NCBI GenBank assembly: GCA_964017195.1
Contig: OZ024890.1
Coordinates: forward strand, 66,883,876-66,947,875
DNA: 64,000 nucleotides
From: Siderastrea radians
Lineage: Eukaryota; Cnidaria; Anthozoa; Scleractinia; Rhizangiidae
Reading direction: 5' to 3'
Shown in pieces: positions 47,454 through 59,844 of this stretch (its first letter is position 1; the number at the start of each line of letters is the position of its first letter). The notes beneath the pieces are model-generated. The model did not search any database. It saw only the letters and a program-made list of their open reading frames with translations, and was not told the DNA's origin. Made by a program: the position numbers and the translations under genes.

Positions 47454-48313
47454 CTTTAAAAAGATAAAAAGAGGAAAAGTCAATTGGACTAATAGTAGCA
47501 CTTGAATTCTGCGGAGAATTGAAGTTCCTGACTATTGCTTCCTTTTTAATTTGTGCTTTTAACTGATACAAATGTCACATTTTTTTTTTCAATTTTAAGT
47601 CTGATAATGCTGAAAATTTGGGAAGAACTGTAACCGAACCCCTCACTATTACTGTCAGCTGAAGGGGCCAAGATTTGACCCCAAATCCCATTCCCCGTCT
47701 TTATATGGATTCCTGAAGTCCACTCATTTACAACAATGTTTTGTCCACTTCTTTTAGCAAACGATGAAAACGAAAACTCGAATTTATAATTTCCCGTGTG
47801 TTTTACTGGATTTCGTGTGGATATGTACCTGATTTCGACGTCTACAGTTCGAGAAGTTTCAGTCACCGTCATTTTGGCTCTACTTCAGGACTAGTTCTTG
47901 CAACTTAATCAGTGACTTGCGAGAGCATTCGCAGTCGCAGTGTGCTGGTTTTGTGTTAATGTTTAACATTTTTTTACTAATCGTTTCCTATATACGCTGT
48001 GCAGGTGTTTTTGGTTCCCAAGACCAGTATCAGGTTACCCAATTACCCAGTCCCTGAACCCAAAGCCATTTTCCCAGTGCAAATCTAGGCGAATCCCAGC
48101 TCCCATTCACTTACCCTTTGTATTGGATAAGTTGGAAAAATAGGCAGACCTTCACGTTGGGTTCACATAGATGAGGCTATTTCTGCGCCTCATATATAGT
48201 ACAATGTGAAGGTCACACAAAGTTGATACATGTAACGCTTACGTTCATGGCTAATCAAACACATTTCTTAATTAATCCTTTCACATTTGTTTTCGTCATG
48301 GTAGTGATGTTAC

Positions 48314-48379
48314 CTTCCCTAGCTTCTTTTGAAATAGAGCGGGATGACTTCCTCCTAGGCTGCGGCTTTGGCGAATCTT
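48314..48379 (-). CDS. Linker exon C1 (type I)
   Basis: 66 nt; acceptor TTTTCTTTTAG, donor GAAG/GTAACA, phase 1 to 1. It encodes EDSPKPQPRRKSSRSISKEA. Same type as B1, and like B1 it is the first linker after the GT exon. Confidence 0.65.
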
Positions 48380-48927
48380 CTAAAAGAAAATTTAAAAAAC
48401 CGGAGCTGCACCGATTCAAAGTAATATTTAATGGATTTTCCCCTCTTAGCTATAGAAAATTAAGGGCGACATTCCTTCATCTCTGTGTAAATCTGATTTA
48501 GTTCCTCAGTACCTGTGACCAACTTTTGGAAAGAATTTCTTCAGTGCTTATCTATTCTTTAAACTAATCTAATTGGAGGACAGAACATTCTCCTTAACTC
48601 TAAAATTTCGAATCGCAAAAAAACACGAAGACAGTTGCGGGGTTTCAAAAAAGTAAGGTTTCATTTTATTATCATGTTTGCCATCCAAAACAAACAGTAG
48701 GAAAGTCAAGACAACTGAGCTGGAAACACGTGTGACATGAATCTGTGACCACTCTTGGTCATACTGACGGTTGATTTACTCGTTTTATGGATTGTGGTCA
48801 AGTCATGTTGTGATCATCATTAGCTCTCCGGATCTCCGGATCAGCAAACTGATCCGGATCCGGATCTCCGAATCAGTTTGCGTGTCACACAGAAAAAAAG
48901 GCAAACAGACAAAAGAAAAACTCCTAC

Positions 48928-49493
48928 CATTACGAATGCTCCTCATCGTCTCAACAAGATCGTTGCATTGCTTTGTCCAATTGTACGTCGCTGCATAGTT
49001 GTCACGAATGCCTTTCGATTCTCGTAGTCGACGTTCCCTTTTTTTGTTCAACAACTTCTTAATCTCGGCAGACCAGACATCAGGATCTTCCGAGTCTATC
49101 ACACATGGTGAACCATAGTCAACCTCTTCCAGGGCTTCTCCAAATCCCGAGTTAGCACTTACAAGAACAGGCAAACCTGCTGACATCGCTTCCAGAGCGG
49201 CGAGACCGAAGCCCTCGGTTCTTGAAGGCATTATGGCAAGATCCACTTCAGAAAACTGCTGTTTTAGACGTTCCCTCAGTTCTATAAAAGTTCTCACTCT
49301 TAGTCGATTTGGAGGAATGTTGCATTCTTTCAATCGACTTGCAACTTTCTCCTGCTGCTTTGCGCCAACGAAGATCAGATGAACATTCTCCAGCTTTGCT
49401 ACAGCGTTAGCAGCGATGTCAAATCCCTTTGAAGAGAAATCGTCAGCATCGCCACGGCCAAACGCTAAAACTCGACACTTGTTCCCATCTTGC
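48928..49493 (-). pseudogene. C-terminal half of a glycosyltransferase exon, locus C
   Basis: Open frame homologous to residues about 195-385 of the locus B GT: QDGNKCRVLAFGRGD, LIFVGAKQQE, FIELRERLKQQFSEVDLAIM, the EX7E motif in TEGFGLAALEAMSAGLPVLV, ending SIRNG at donor AATG/GTAGGA. The whole N-terminal Rossmann half is absent: homology stops at the transposon end (49494) where the frame reads TAG. The remaining part has no disruption, so truncation is probably recent. Confidence 0.8.
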
Positions 49494-49589
49494 TAGCCTG
49501 CGAACGCAGACGTATTTCCGGCCGTCGCTTGTCTCCGCCGAAAAATAACGTCTGCGAAAACGAGCCCACGAGCGATTTCCATGACGTCA
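49494..49589 (+). repeat. Left terminal inverted repeat of the RecQ transposon
   Basis: 96 bp, from TAGCCTGCG to CATGACGTCA; pairs with 61305-61397. Confidence 0.9.
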
Positions 49590-49682
49590 TTTTCTGGGGA
49601 CCAATCACAATCTGGTTCATAAAAGTCAAGAACTAAACTCGCGTGGATTGCGCGAGGCACACGAATACGCGTGTGAAACAAA

Positions 49683-52600
49683 ATGGCGGAAGATGTGGAA
49701 AGATGTTTGGATTCAGCGTTTACGAAAGTCTGTGGGAGATTTGGAATCCCGAACCTCAATAAGCAGCAGGAGGAAGCAATAAAATGCATCGTTGAGCACA
49801 AAAAGGATGTCTTTGTGAATTTGCCGACCGGATTTGGAAAGTCGATGATTTTCCAGGGATTGCCAGAAGTATTCTCAACGCTGCAATCTCCACGTGAGAA
49901 GAATATTGTGATCGTCGTTTCACCATTAGTTAGCCTTATGAAAGATCAAGTAAGCCGGCTAAACTCCCTCGGAATAAGTTGTATTTGTCTGAGCGATATA
50001 AGCACAGAATCGCAGAGAAAAGCTGTTGAAAGTGGCCAGTATCCCATTGTTTATGGATCGCCTGAATCGTGGCTGGGCGATGAAAGGTGGCGAAAAATGG
50101 TCACGAGCGACTGCTACAAGAAGTTCGTACGAGCTCTGGCTGTTGATGAAGCCCACATAATTTCGCATTGGTAAGATTTGAAGCTTATTGACTTTTACTT
50201 GAATCTTTCGTCCCCCATCCTTAGCAATTATGCACTAGTCAATTGAAACCCCCACCCCCGACCCCCGGGACAGGGTGGGGAATTTAACATTTAGGTAGTG
50301 TTAAACTTGGCCATTTCCCCCGGTCATCGGGGAAACATTCGTTGTTAAAACCCCCGTCACCATGGCCCCGGTATTTTTTGGTCGCTTCACAGTAAAAACA
50401 CAAAACAGATTTTGTCCTTTTTTAGATATTTCCCAAGTAGATTTAATATTCTCAAGTAGATTATAAGTCATGCATAGTTTCTTACTGACATTTTTCAATC
50501 AACGTCCACTGTCCAGCAGGGAACTGCGATGTTGTCGCTCTTGCTGTGCTTGAAGAATTATACAAACTTGGACTGCTAGGCTTTTATATGACAAAAGCTG
50601 TTGGGATTGCGACTCACATATAGGAACAGAAACAATATAAACGTGTATCATATGAACAACCAAACTTTATTTGTGTTTGTTTACAAATGTCAATAAATCT
50701 GATACAGTGACACTTGCTTTGGAAGCTTTTTAAGTGGTCCTTCATTTAACGCTAATTTAATTCAAAGTGACCAATAAACAATCAAATTAACCAATATCCA
50801 AATAGTAACAATGTCATAGCTACAAGAACATGCATGCACCAAGTAGTCATGTAACTCTTATCACTTACAGCAGCTGGTCCTACTGTGATATCTCCAGTTG
50901 AAGTAATAGCAATAGTTGCTTGGCGACTCTTCCTCACACCTGCAAATTTCAATACCAAATTTATGTTACTATACACAAAGGAATGAAGAAAAAGCTGTTA
51001 AATGACTACCAAATTAAAACAACCTAAAGACTTCAGATCATTGATATAATTATGCAAGTTCAGGCTTCACTGGCTTTAATGGCCAATAGTATCTAATATT
51101 TGGTACACCATAAATGCTAGAAAAAGCACCCTGAAGCTTCAAATAGTATCAATATTAGTAATATTAACTTAACTGTCCCACACACAAAAAAATCATGCCA
51201 GGCTGGCAGGTGCACAACTTTGGCCATGTTGATAAGTGGGAAGCAAAATAAAAAATTGGAAATAACTTATGCAGAACCATTATGTTTCCTTTACAATAGG
51301 TTTTGAGCATATATATTTGGTATTATGGAAAAGTGGTGGCATAGAAGAGGTGGTCACAAATACAAATTTCATTAAACAGTCAAAGTTCTCATAAACAACC
51401 ACCCAGAGGAGAACGTGGTCATAACTCAAGCTGATCACTTTATATAATACAAGAACTCTCAATATTATTACAGAATTGCATTTTACTGAGAATTTCAGTA
51501 AACAGGGTTTTGTCAGTGTGGTCACTGAAGGGAGCTGGTCGCATATGAAAATGGTTGTAAGAAGAAATTCAACTGTATTAGGAGAAATTCCCTTCGGTCC
51601 CTGAGAGTCATCTCAAGTATCTGATAGAAACAAAGCATTAAACAAAATTAATAGCCAAATGGAAATTTAACTTTCCCTGGGCCGGTGAAAAATGTAAATT
51701 TAAGGAGCCCATCACATGAGCTGGGCTGTCCCAGTTTGCTAGATTTAATCAAAACAAAATATAAAACTGTGCAGGATTGCAGGAAATTTAATTTACTGGC
51801 ATCTTCATACTATTTGCATATCATCAAATAACTTCAGAGCCTATTTTCTCATACCTTGCATTCAAAAGAAAAAAAAGCACTGAATTAATTTTATGCAGTT
51901 ATTTATATCATCAGTATAAACCAGAAATAGCATCTACAATTATTGTAGATTATTTATTGGAAACAATGCATGCCTTTATGTAAAACAAGGAAGCAAATTT
52001 TGTAATGAGTATTAAAAACTCAGTCTAACTTGTAAACAAAAATATATCTAAGTACAACCAGCCCATTTTTTACATGGCAAAAGTTTCCCAAACATTGAAA
52101 CCAGACGTTGGGCAGACTGAATTATTAAACAATTAAATATCAAACAAAGAATGTACTAGGAGATACCCAGTCTATTGAAGACATACATCTGTTGATTTTT
52201 AAATATATAAAACAGGAACATGCACAAAAATAAAAACATACCTGCATCTATTTTTGTAGGCTCTACTGCCTGCGATTTTGTTTCCTCGCTTGCATCTTCT
52301 TTCTTTCCGAGCAAGACAACTTTAATTTTTGCCCTATCTTCGAGCTCTGTTTCATCGGTTACATCAAGCCACTCACTCCACGACTCGTCGTACCGTTGCA
52401 AAACAACAGTTCCTTCCCCTTCAGGAATACTAAAATCTCCCCGGACTACGTGAATTAACTCAGTCAAAGTTTCATCATTTACATCTTTTACCTTCCGCTG
52501 TTCTCTAAACTGAAAAAGAATCTGTAAATATACAAAACAAACATGTATCTCAGAATTGGAATTGCTAATGTGTAATTTGCATTATAAAATAGTTCGAAAA

Positions 52601-54786
52601 TCTACGTAATTCAAATAAATTCTCGATTATAGAACATTAAATTCTCACAGAAGAACAATATATAGACAGGATGGCCCGTTTTAATTAAAGATTCAGAAGA
52701 ATGAAGCGTGTAAATACCTTTCTCGCACCGTCCGCCATCTTCTTTCACATGGAGGAGAGTCGGAGAGACTAGGACCCAGTCCTCAACATGAAGCGACCGA
52801 GCTACCCAGACTTCCGGTGCAGCGTTAAATCCCCGCTAAAATGCCCCGCTTAAAAACGGCAGGTGTTAAATTCCCCGACTCCCGGTGATTTCACGCTGTT
52901 AAATACGCGTTAAATCACCGGTATGGCCGCGTTAATTCCCCGCCCTGCCCCGGGGGTCGGGGGGTGGGGGTTTCAATTGACTAGTGCATTAGTGCTGAAA
53001 TATCCTTCACATACGAAATAAACAACCTTATCAGTTTCTCTTTGTTGAGCAAATAACTAGAGCCCTACGTGTACCAAACTTTTTATACCACAGCTCAGTG
53101 TTATCCTTTTAGTTGTAAACCTCTCTCAATTGCCTACATATCTGTATTGTGTTGTGGCTCATAAACTTTGGTTTCTAATTTTTTAAACCACTTTGGAATT
53201 TTAATTTTCTGTCTTGTATTTGTTTTCAAAATCTAAACAATGAAAATATAAACTGCTTTGAAAATCTAAAGGAATTATTTTAAAATCAGAAGTGCAGCAT
53301 AGTGCGCTAGTGCAGCAGTTCATTATCTTAACACCATTTATAAATATGAAATATTTTGTTTTTTCTTAGGGGTAAGTCAAAGTCCAATAAGCATGCAGCT
53401 TTCAGAGTGTGGTTTGCCCGACTAAATGAGTTCAGGTCATTGCTTCCTTCAATACCATTTATTGCCCTCACAGCGACAGCTACTGTCGACACAAAAGAAA
53501 CAATTTTTGAGGTGCTTGCCATGAGAGATCCCCATGTTATCATGGAGAGCCCAAACAAAGACAACATTAGTTATGTTGTTACATACCTGAACAAAAATGC
53601 TGACCTTGCACAGTATTTCTACTGGATAGCCAATGAGGTGATTGAACATAGCACAGAAGCTACAAGAACAGTCATTTACTGTCAAACTATAAAGCAGTGC
53701 GCAGTAATATATTCAACAATAAAGTCAATTCTTGGAGAACATGCTATCGTTAACTCTGAGAATAGTGAGCAGCCTAAGAAGGTGGTCATTGAAATGCTTC
53801 ATTCTTGTACCCCTGCATCCAACAAAGAGAACATCTTACAGTCCTTCCAAAAACAACAAGGATGTGTGCGAATTTTGGTAGCTACAATAGCGTTTGGCAT
53901 GGGAGTGGATTGCAAGGAGGTCTACAGGACCATCCATTTTGGACCAGCCAAGAATGTTGAATGTTACATACAAGAGAGTGGAAGGGCTGGGCGAGATGGA
54001 AAGCAAAGCACTGCCTACCTCCTCTATCAGGGGATGCAATTAACCCATGTTGAAAAAGAGATGAAAGACTATGTCAAACACAAGGGGTGTAGACGGAAAT
54101 TTCTCATGCAGCATTTTGATAAAGAACATTTGGACCAACACAACCCACATCACTTGTGCTGCGACAACTGCTCTGTTGTTTGCAAGTGTGGTCTTGAGAA
54201 CTGCAAGGTTCTTAGTTATCCTGTTGACTTTAAGCCCGATGTTAATAAGCCTTCCAGGATACGTGATGTGACAGATGATCAGAGAAAGACGCTTACAAAT
54301 GAACTAAACATCTATCACAAAAGTTTGATTACCAGCCTGCTCAAAAGAGATGCAAGTGGCAAATTAAAATCCTTCACTCATCCCAAGTTTCTTCTGGGAT
54401 TTTCTGCTGTTCAAATTACCCAAGTTCTGGACCACTGCCAAGAATTGTTTTCAATCAGTGACATTTGCAACCTGGTTGAAATATGGGATTTGAAACACGC
54501 AGTTAAGATTTATGGAATTTTGCGAAGCATTTTCATGGACATGGGTGATGACACCCATAATTGCATCGAAGACAATGACTTGTCATCTGATGAGGAGGAA
54601 CTTTTGCCAGATGATTGGAGTGATATTGCCCTAGACGACGAATTGGCAAATTTGGCAATTGAGAATCTTAGCTTCTCTCAAATGGATGACTCAAACAATG
54701 CATCAATGGACAATGGGGCAAGTGAGGTACCATTTGCTGCCTTAAATGCAGTGATGAATTTAAGCTTTGATTCTGTTCTGCCTTGA
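49683..54786 (+). CDS. Transposon-borne RecQ-family helicase (two exons)
   Basis: Exon 1 is 49683-50170 (ATG in AAAATGGCGG; donor CATTG/GTAAGA) and exon 2 is 53370-54786 (acceptor TTTTTTCTTAG; stop TGA). The phase-2 join restores Trp-Gly (HWGKS), together about 634 residues. Motifs: Q-tip FGIPNLNKQQEEAI, Walker A LPTGFGKS, SPLVSLMKDQV, DEAH box VDEAHIISHW, ALTATATVDTKE, TIAFGMGVDCKEV and QESGRAGRDG. A RecQ-type zinc region follows (C-RRKFLMQHFD ... HLCCDNCS), then an acidic tail. It would unwind DNA 3' to 5'. No disruption is seen. The 3.2-kb intron is mostly the inserted Harbinger-like element. Confidence 0.85.
50231..52988 (-). mobile_element. PIF/Harbinger-like element with a three-exon cargo gene
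   Basis: Ends TGCACTAGTCAATTGAAAC and reverse complement; TTA duplication at 50228-50230 and 52989-52991. About 50 bp of the ends are GC-rich and inverted (CCCCCACCCCC, CCCGGG). It encodes no DDE transposase, only the small gene on the reverse strand. It is longer sister of the 33677-34669 copy, which lacks the middle. It occupies the RecQ intron in reverse orientation to that gene. Confidence 0.85.
50782..52752 (-). CDS. Cargo gene: small ubiquitin-like-fold candidate with C-terminal membrane anchor
   Basis: Reverse-strand exons: about 52740-52719 (ATGGCGGACGGTGCGAGAAAG, donor GTATTT), about 52509-52241 (acceptor TTTTTCAG, donor GCAG/GTATGT) and about 50939-50782 (acceptor AATTTGCAG, stop TAA). 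Joins keep frame (phase 0, then 1). The product is about 150 residues. The first 70 (LTELIHVVRGDFSIPEGEGT, VVLQRYDESWSEWLDVTDE, AKIKVVLL) look like a PB1- or ubiquitin-like fold; this is inference. A charged, Thr/Glu-rich spacer follows, then a hydrophobic C-terminal helix (MHVLVAMTLLLFGYWLI) typical of tail-anchored proteins. Not a known Harbinger protein, so it may be a captured host gene. The second exon is preserved without stops. Confidence 0.65.
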
Positions 54787-56057
54787 GTGACTCTTCTTTA
54801 AATTAAATTTTAGCCAGCATACAGAAAGGACTGTATGTCCTTTCATGTGACCAAAGGGATGTTTAGCATTTGAGGTCATCCCAAGTTATGACACCCCCAA
54901 ATTCAAAGTATCCCCAAAGGTAACCACTCATTGCTCACATTTAAATAAGGGAAATATACATGGTTTTCACTTTGTAGTGTAGAACTACTGTATGTGTATC
55001 ACTGAATATTTTTTCAGATACATATATGGGGGTGACAGTGTGATGGGATGACTTCACATGCTGGCTTACTGAATAAGTGTCCCTTGTGATTAGTCGGAGT
55101 AATAACTTTGGTTCTGGTTTTAAGACATTCAAATGCTCTTAAACTTTGTAGGAAATACTCAACATTTATTTCAATATTTACAAACCTAACTGTGACATTC
55201 AACAGTTTAAGAATGCCACTTTAAAAGTTTATTGAGAATTTAATGTGTACATGTATGTAGGTTGGTCTTATTCTTCAAAGATATACATTCAAGCAAAACA
55301 TTCTTCTATATTGGTTAAATTTTTCTTCTTGTCTTGGTGATTAAAATAATCTTTAATATTAATTCGATGTAGATTTACAAATTTGCTAAAGAAATAAAAC
55401 CTCTGTTTACAGTTAATTTCATATTAATTTTCTCTGAAAAGTGGAGGACTCCTGGACTCCCACCTGGCTAAAGGCCTGCAAAGAAACAACTTCTCTGGCT
55501 CAATCTTATAGTCCCTCATTTAACACTTATAAGTCAAGGATAGACACCTCTTAAAAATTGCCACGGGGCAATTTCTAGTTGAAGTGACCACTGTCTTCAA
55601 CTTTGTCATTAGATCAATGATTAGGAAATTGATAGTTTATTCACAGTATTAGCTAGATTTGTAGATCATTATTTTGTCCCCTCTCGGTTCTAATCAATTA
55701 TGAATTTGTATTTACATGTTCCAAAAAGAAAACAATTTTCCTTACATTGTTATAAAAACATAAAGGGTGGTATCCATGTTTCATACCAATACAACAATGT
55801 AACAATGCAGTCAAGGAAACTTGACCTCACTCAGTCACCTCTTAATACAAATAAATTAGCACCTTAACCAGAACATACTAATTGGACTGCAACAGCAGCC
55901 TACTTGTTATTCTTTTGTGAACATGTAAATTGCCCTCCAAGTCTTGCTCTAGGCTCAAACACTTTTTGTTTTGTGCACATGCCAACAAGGCTTGGAGAGC
56001 AATATGCATGGACACAAAAGAATATCAAAAAGGCTGCAGAAGCACAGTAGTGTTATA
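54787..56057. other. Spacer between convergent RecQ and transposase genes
   Basis: AT-rich DNA at the two 3' ends, with several AATAAA-like words (for example near 55391). No coding signal; the small reverse open frames near 55000-55200 overlap without motifs. Confidence 0.5.
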
Positions 56058-57385
56058 CTATCTGGCTTTATTACCAGACGAGAGCTTTTTCTTGTGCTCA
56101 TTGATCCACACAAACACGTTAGACATGTCAAGATTTTCTAACACATCCCTCTGAAATCCTGTGAAATGCTTCAATTTGCGACCCTCTTGATACTTAAAAA
56201 CATTGTTCTGTACCAGTTCCTTTAAAAGTTCATCGAAGTCTCCAGTTGGGAATTGCTGAACATGTTTCCCAGAACGTACAAATTGATGAAGACTTCTCTC
56301 GACTTTGCCGGTGATCTCTCTTACGGGTTGCTCTGCCTTCGAGATTCGAGTAACAGCTTTCTCATTCACATTTACGCCCAAGTTGCCAATTCCTTGTTTG
56401 TTGTAGTTGTTGCTCTGTTCAACTTCAAGATCATGAGGGATGTTCCTACCAGGGCCACCATGATTGTTCACACCTCTGTTCCACACAAGTTTTTCTGCCT
56501 CTTTCTCACTCAACCCATGGACAAGGAGCAACTGGTACAAGCTCTCCAGAGCATACTTGGTGCTATGTGAGCCATCTGCCTTGCAGAGTAGCATGAGGTA
56601 CTTATACTGCCTAATAAGCCTTTCACCATCACCCTCAGACACTGCATCTAAGAAGTTCATAAAAAATAACCCTTCTGAGAGGTGCTGAGTTGTAGTTGAA
56701 CATGTCATCAGTTTCTTTAGATGTTGAAGGTGTTGATTTTTCAGTTGTTGAAGGAAAATCATCTGGAATATCCACTGGTGGATCATGTCCCAGTTCATGT
56801 CTTCTACGACTCTTGCCATTGTACTTGAAGGATGCTGTACAGCCTGGAAATCGGCAAGGGAAGCGCCCATCTGGATTGAGCTCCAGTTGCTGTAACACTT
56901 CTTGCCTCTCGTGTTCTGACACCATGGCTTGTATTGAACCATCCATCATCTTCTCATCAATTACCAGCTCGTCAACAATCTTTGCAGCTGCGTTGTGTAA
57001 AAACTGAAGTTTCTGAAACTTGCTCTGGTTGATGAGATCTTCAGGAATTGGCAAATGGGTGGGCATGCCTTGTTTGCTATCTAAGCCAAGCACCTGAAAG
57101 GCAGCAGCAATAACACGCGATGTCACCAGCAAGATCATAAAATCTCTGTCTGCCCTGTAGGCTGCGTGAGGATCTTCTCGCACATTGCGACGATTAATCA
57201 AATTCCGGTCAGAGAACATGGTGCAGTGGTCATCTGAAGAACTTCCAGAGTAGAAACGTTTATACAACAGCTGTATACAGAAGATAGAAATTGGTTTTGA
57301 GCAATAAAAAAATAATATTTAATAAAATGCCTCCATTTAGTGCAAAAATATGCATGGATATTTGTCTATGATGATTACATAATGT

Positions 57386-57612
57386 CATCTTGATTTGGAA
57401 AAACCTAATTTGCATTTACTTTCTACACACTAATTTACATATGCGATTTATAAAACCGGTTTCGTCTAAGACCTCGTCAGTTGATCGCTAAACAAAAAAA
57501 AAAAAACAAAAAAACAACTGACGAGGTCTTAGACGAAACCGGTTTTATAAATCGCATATGTAAATTAGTGTGTAGAAAGTAAATGCAAATTAGGTTTTTC
57601 CAAATCAAGATG
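57386..57612. repeat. Perfect 98-bp foldback hairpin
   Basis: Arms 57386-57483 and 57515-57612 appear to be exact reverse complements around an A-rich 31-bp loop. Possible 4-bp duplication ATGT outside. It lies in the transposase intron between 58105 and 57270. Confidence 0.9.
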
Positions 57613-58104
57613 ATGTTTAGTAATACTTTCTTGGCTTCGACGATCAAAATCTCTCAGAGATTACATAATGTCTGTAGACAAATGTTTTAGCTGAATGAAG
57701 GCTGTGGAGTTTAAAATTAAATAGATTTGTCTTCACCAGGTGACATGTTTAGACCAATCAAATGAAATAAAAACTTTTGATGAGTTTCCAAATGGTCCTA
57801 TATGAAATAGTCATGCATGTGGATTATGTAATGTCTAATAAATGAGCAGCAGTGTTTTATCACTGACTGCAATGAACGGCTTCAAAATCTTCTGAGGTAG
57901 ATCAACTCATTATTGCACTAATATTTAGATTTGTGATCATTTTGGCCTAGAAAATTGGACGTAAAGTTTAGCCGTGTCTTTGTCAGATATGGACACTCAT
58001 TAAACATTAATTTCTTTTGTATTTCCTTTATGAATTATTAATGAGTTTTTGAAGTGCTTTTTAAGTGTTGCAATTCTAAAAAAAGGCATGTTGAATAACT
58101 TTAC
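57613..58104. other. Transposase intron, no other feature seen
   Basis: AT-rich intron sequence between the exon ending at 58105 and the foldback element; no coding signal. Confidence 0.5.
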
Positions 58105-59189
58105 CTCAAGGATCTTAACTCCTGTGTGCCAGTCACCAAGCTGGAGATTGAAGCCTTCCAAACGGTCTTCTGCTGTGTATCCATTGGAAACTGAATGGAT
58201 GGCATTCACTGCCCTCTCGATGGACAACTGATCTCCAACACACAGCTGGCTAACAAACTTCTTCTCTCCATTCCAACTGGAATATGGCAGGTATAACTGA
58301 AAACTCCTTAGAATGTCTATGATATCTTCTGTGATGTTTTCATTCTTGAACAGCACACCCATTGGTAACAGCAACATTGAAAAAACCTTATTTACACAAG
58401 CTCCTGTCTCATAACTAAATTATGGTTGTTCATTGCATCTGTTTTTTGTACCCCTTACTGCTAGTGGAACTCAAAACAGTAAGCCCAGGAAACACCAGTA
58501 GCTTTATCCTAGTGTTTCTAAACCAATTAAGGTATGACCTGCATGCATTTGAGTGAACCGTATTGGCCACTTACACAGACAGATTTTTGGGCCATTTCCT
58601 TGGAATACGTGTGCGGAATATGCCTGATGCACACTTCTTTTAGGAAAGAGAAGCTTTCTAAGTGTTCCACAAGCATTCTAGACACAAGCACAATATAATT
58701 GTGCCGTTGTTTCTTCTGGTCCTGAACAGTTGGAAGGAAATTGATGTTTGGCACACCACTTATCTCTCTGGGTGAAGTATCGAGCTTGTTGCCAGAAACC
58801 CTGTTCATGATGATTTTGTGGTTGACCCAATGAAAATCCAAATTCTGATTCTCCTTGGTCATGTGCTTGCGCTCTATTTTGCCATCAATGTTATCAAATG
58901 CAATAGCAAAGCCTGGATGTAAACTTGACTTTGCCTCTTTAAGCTGTTTACGTGCATTTTCAATGTCCTGGGTACAGTTGTTAGAACAGCAGTGGCCAAC
59001 TGTGCTACAGCTCTCGGTGAGCACGGTAACTGCTTCCTCTTTATCAACAACAACTTGCTCATCCTTGGACATCTTTTGCTGCAGATCTAATATTTCTTGG
59101 TCATGTTTTTCTCCAAGCACATCAAGTTTTGAACGTACTCTCACACTGGAGCATGTCACTTTCATTTTGGATAGTCTATCCATTGTTGC

Positions 59190-59844
59190 CTAAGAGGAAT
59201 GATTCAAGAAATGGGATATAATTATTATGCGAAAAACAAAATACAAGGTAAGTGAGGATGGATATTGCAATACCCCCCCCCCCCTTCCCACATACACAAA
59301 CACCCACTACTTTTGCAAGATTGAAACCAAGTATGTTTTAATAAGTACTTCATGTTTGAATGAGTTATTTGGGACTTCCATACCACTTCATAATTGACAA
59401 AATTAGGTTTATTTTAGTCAACTTTTATTAATTAGGACACTTTTAATAAGGAACATGCATCTCAACAACTTTCAATCCTGAACTTGTCTGTGCCCGAAAA
59501 TTAAAAAGATGAAGAAAATGTAAATAAGTAGAAGAAGAGAAATGGAAAAGGGCAAAAATATAGCTAGCTGATTGGATGCCCTTGTTTAAATGACAATAAT
59601 AATTACTTATTAGGATAAAAAAATTAACTTAACATAGGAGAGGAAGAGGTATAAATAAATTAATGCAGAGCAAAATAATGCTGGTATTGTACTTAAAGAA
59701 ATTAAGTGCAAGAAGTCACTCAGACTATAAAAGTTGACAAAAATTTACTATTGTATAAGAGAAAGGCATCTTTGGAAGTCAAAGTTACCAGATCGAATCC
59801 GCTACATCTAGGTACATCATTTCAAGTTTTCACTAAAAATATTA
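59190..59844. other. Transposase intron, no other feature seen
   Basis: AT-rich intron with a C tract at about 59273-59284; no coding signal. Confidence 0.5.

Larger units (their letters stand above)
42427..49493 (-). pseudogene. Locus C: truncated glycosyltransferase-PNP-death domain gene
   Basis: Reverse-strand exon chain: 49493-48928 (GT C-half, cut), 48379-48314, 47453-47364, 47063-47001, 45935-45846, 45194-44475, 43864-43675, 43100-43011, 42722-42427. Almost all joins are phase 1, so a glycosyltransferase-linkers-nucleoside phosphorylase-linker-death domain protein can be read. The 5' half of the GT exon is missing where a transposon end abuts at 49494, with an in-frame TAG at the junction. 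Two joins are weak: donor A/GTTAAT after 47001 and the end of the second PNP exon. The PNP-DD part could still be expressed from an internal promoter; otherwise this is a pseudogene. Confidence 0.65.

Noticed and set aside
52220..52453. Forward frame over the cargo gene of the Harbinger-like element
   Set aside because: Shadow; splice sites, homology to the second copy and the membrane helix support the reverse strand.
58855..59193. Forward frame over the transposase exon
   Set aside because: Shadow of the reverse-strand exon, which joins its neighbours in phase.
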